A stretch of 27,500 nt of DNA from Eimeria necatrix (Eukaryota; Apicomplexa; Conoidasida; Eucoccidiorida; Eimeriidae): the NCBI RefSeq assembly GCF_000499385.1, contig NW_013653903.1:1-27500 (forward strand), read 5' to 3'. A model generated the notes under the pieces. The model saw only the letters and a program-made list of their open reading frames with translations. It did not search any database and was not told the DNA's origin. Positions 27,411-27,500 of this stretch are shown in pieces. The position numbers and the translations under genes were made by a program. Positions within the stretch are counted from its first letter, which is position 1. Every line of letters starts with the position of its first letter.

Positions 27411-27500
27411 TCAAGGGCCCCCAAGCATCCAAGGGTGCTGCAGCGCTTCTGCTGCAGTGATGCGCTGCTTGGGGTCCCGGTGCAGCAAACGCCTGCAGCA
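27411..27500 (-). CDS. Protein kinase catalytic domain, C-terminal end (partial at right edge)
   Basis: The minus strand from the window edge reads CCRRLLHRDPKQRITAAEAL and then QHPWMLGGP followed by TGA (27413-27411). This is kinase subdomain XI: the pattern LLxxDPxxRxTAxEALxHPW with its invariant Arg, which pairs with the Glu of the APE motif, is diagnostic for Ser/Thr kinases and is especially like the calcium/calmodulin-dependent and CDPK group. Only 29 residues are in view, so the subfamily cannot be set. A CDPK would continue into EF-hands, but here a stop follows five residues after HPW, so it may be a kinase ending there, or the stop may lie in an intron. Confidence 0.8.
   Translation of the reverse strand, partial: CCRRLLHRDPKQRITAAEALQHPWMLGGP

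Overview
The window looks like nuclear DNA from a coccidian apicomplexan, most likely an Eimeria species. The evidence is very dense CAG/CTG trinucleotide repeats read as homopolymeric Ala, Gln and Ser runs, many interstitial telomere-like arrays (TTTAGGG / CCCTAAA), intron-rich genes, and a catalase whose last three residues resemble a peroxisomal signal, as in other coccidia. I cannot fix the species from sequence alone. No rRNA, tRNA, CRISPR array or recognisable transposon was seen.

Layout, left to right: (1) 1-1547, repeat-bearing upstream DNA. (2) 1548-6346 (+), a complete nine-exon catalase gene of about 494 residues; every intron is packed with a simple or minisatellite repeat, and the repeat differs from intron to intron. 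(3) 6347-7446, spacer dominated by GGGGCCCC-type repeats. (4) 7447-15102 (+), a probable nine-exon gene for an Ala/Gln/Ser-rich protein with armadillo-like helical repeats and a C-terminal Gln-rich coiled coil. (5) 15087-15980 (-), a convergent gene for a Gln-rich protein with one predicted membrane segment. (6) 16.2-18.1 kb, spacer with AT-rich DNA, (TAGC)n and GGGGCCCC blocks. (7) about 18.1-25.2 kb (-), a very large Ala-rich protein gene with a single exon of about 5.2 kb; its unique C-terminal part resembles a Tudor/chromo-barrel fold interrupted by poly-Gln. (8) 25.2-27.4 kb, spacer with CAG, telomere-like, (TAGC)n and GGGGCCCC blocks. (9) 27411-27500 (-), the C-terminal end of a protein kinase domain running off the right edge.

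The genes show no common pathway. What unites the window is its repeat architecture. With respect to each gene's sense strand, CAG runs lie mostly in exons and CTG runs mostly in introns, where the final CTGCAG serves as splice acceptor; the longest CTG runs often are the intron. A short dispersed palindrome, AGGTGTACGTACACCT and variants, recurs at or near splice-site-like positions and appears to have been amplified into a minisatellite in catalase intron 5. Catalase exon boundaries are supported by homology to the family. Exons of the other genes were deduced from reading frame, splice consensus and phase agreement, and need RNA evidence.
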